From Bacillota bacterium (GTDB taxonomy: Bacteria > Bacillota > Clostridia > Lachnospirales > Lachnospiraceae), in assembly GCA_023398615.1 (NCBI GenBank), contig JAEWSD010000271.1, positions 1 to 13,632 on the forward strand: a DNA stretch of 13,632 bases. Reading direction: 5' to 3'. The notes under the pieces are model-generated. The model was not told the origin of the DNA, did no database searches, and saw only the letters and a program-made list of their open reading frames with translations. Positions 13,612-13,632 of the stretch are shown here, piece after piece. Positions within the stretch are counted from its first letter, which is position 1. Each line of letters opens with the position of its first letter. A program made the position numbers and the translations under genes.

Positions 13612-13632
13612 ATGAAGAGGACAGATAACAGC
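13612..13632 (+). CDS. start of a further gene, cut by the window edge
   Basis: AGGAG (13603-13607) is followed four bases later by ATG 13612, which opens a frame MKRTDNS to the right edge. It comes 20 bases after the hydrolase stop on the same strand, so it probably continues the operon. Seven codons say nothing about function. Confidence 0.4.

Overview
The window reads as chromosomal DNA of a low-to-moderate GC Bacillota, most likely a Clostridia or Lachnospiraceae relative. The reasons are the AGGAGG-type ribosome sites, sigma-A style promoters (TTGAAA-17-TATAAT and TTTACA-17-TATGAT), a two-component system facing an FtsX-type ABC transporter operon, and the absence of Tat or cytochrome machinery next to a gluconate-dehydrogenase-like pair. 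The taxon is inferred from style, not from a marker gene.

Layout from left to right. (1) 2-136 is the tail of an alpha/beta hydrolase, followed by a hairpin terminator. (2) 384-2694 is a two-gene operon: a small gluconate 2-dehydrogenase subunit-3-like protein and a GMC-family FAD oxidoreductase. (3) A clean promoter at 2785-2813 drives an OmpR-type response regulator and its sensor kinase, 2872-4817, joined by an ATGA overlap. (4) Running toward it on the minus strand is a tight three-gene operon, 10217 down to 4844: ABC ATPase, 843-residue double-FtsX permease, and a membrane-anchored or secreted serine beta-lactamase-like hydrolase. This looks like a cell-envelope sensing and response module in which the regulator probably acts on 11-bp-spaced CTTAAA boxes just upstream of the ABC promoter.

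(5) 10315-10811 is a gene-free region holding two adjacent long palindromic elements of about 254 bp and 207 bp. They have terminal inverted repeats, strong central hairpins and no coding capacity, and they resemble MITEs. An ATATTCCG octamer recurs at their boundaries. The first element abuts the presumed operator of the ABC operon. (6) 10817-11815 (minus) is an aldo/keto reductase. It is divergent from (7) a plus-strand operon at 12108-13591 encoding a short-chain dehydrogenase/reductase and a metallo-beta-lactamase-fold hydrolase, with the first codons of a further gene at the right edge. The reductases and the hydrolase look like a small-molecule redox or catabolic set, but the substrate cannot be read from sequence.

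The parts most worth a second look are the paired palindromic elements with their shared boundary octamer, and the ABC/serine-hydrolase/two-component module with its phased operator repeats.
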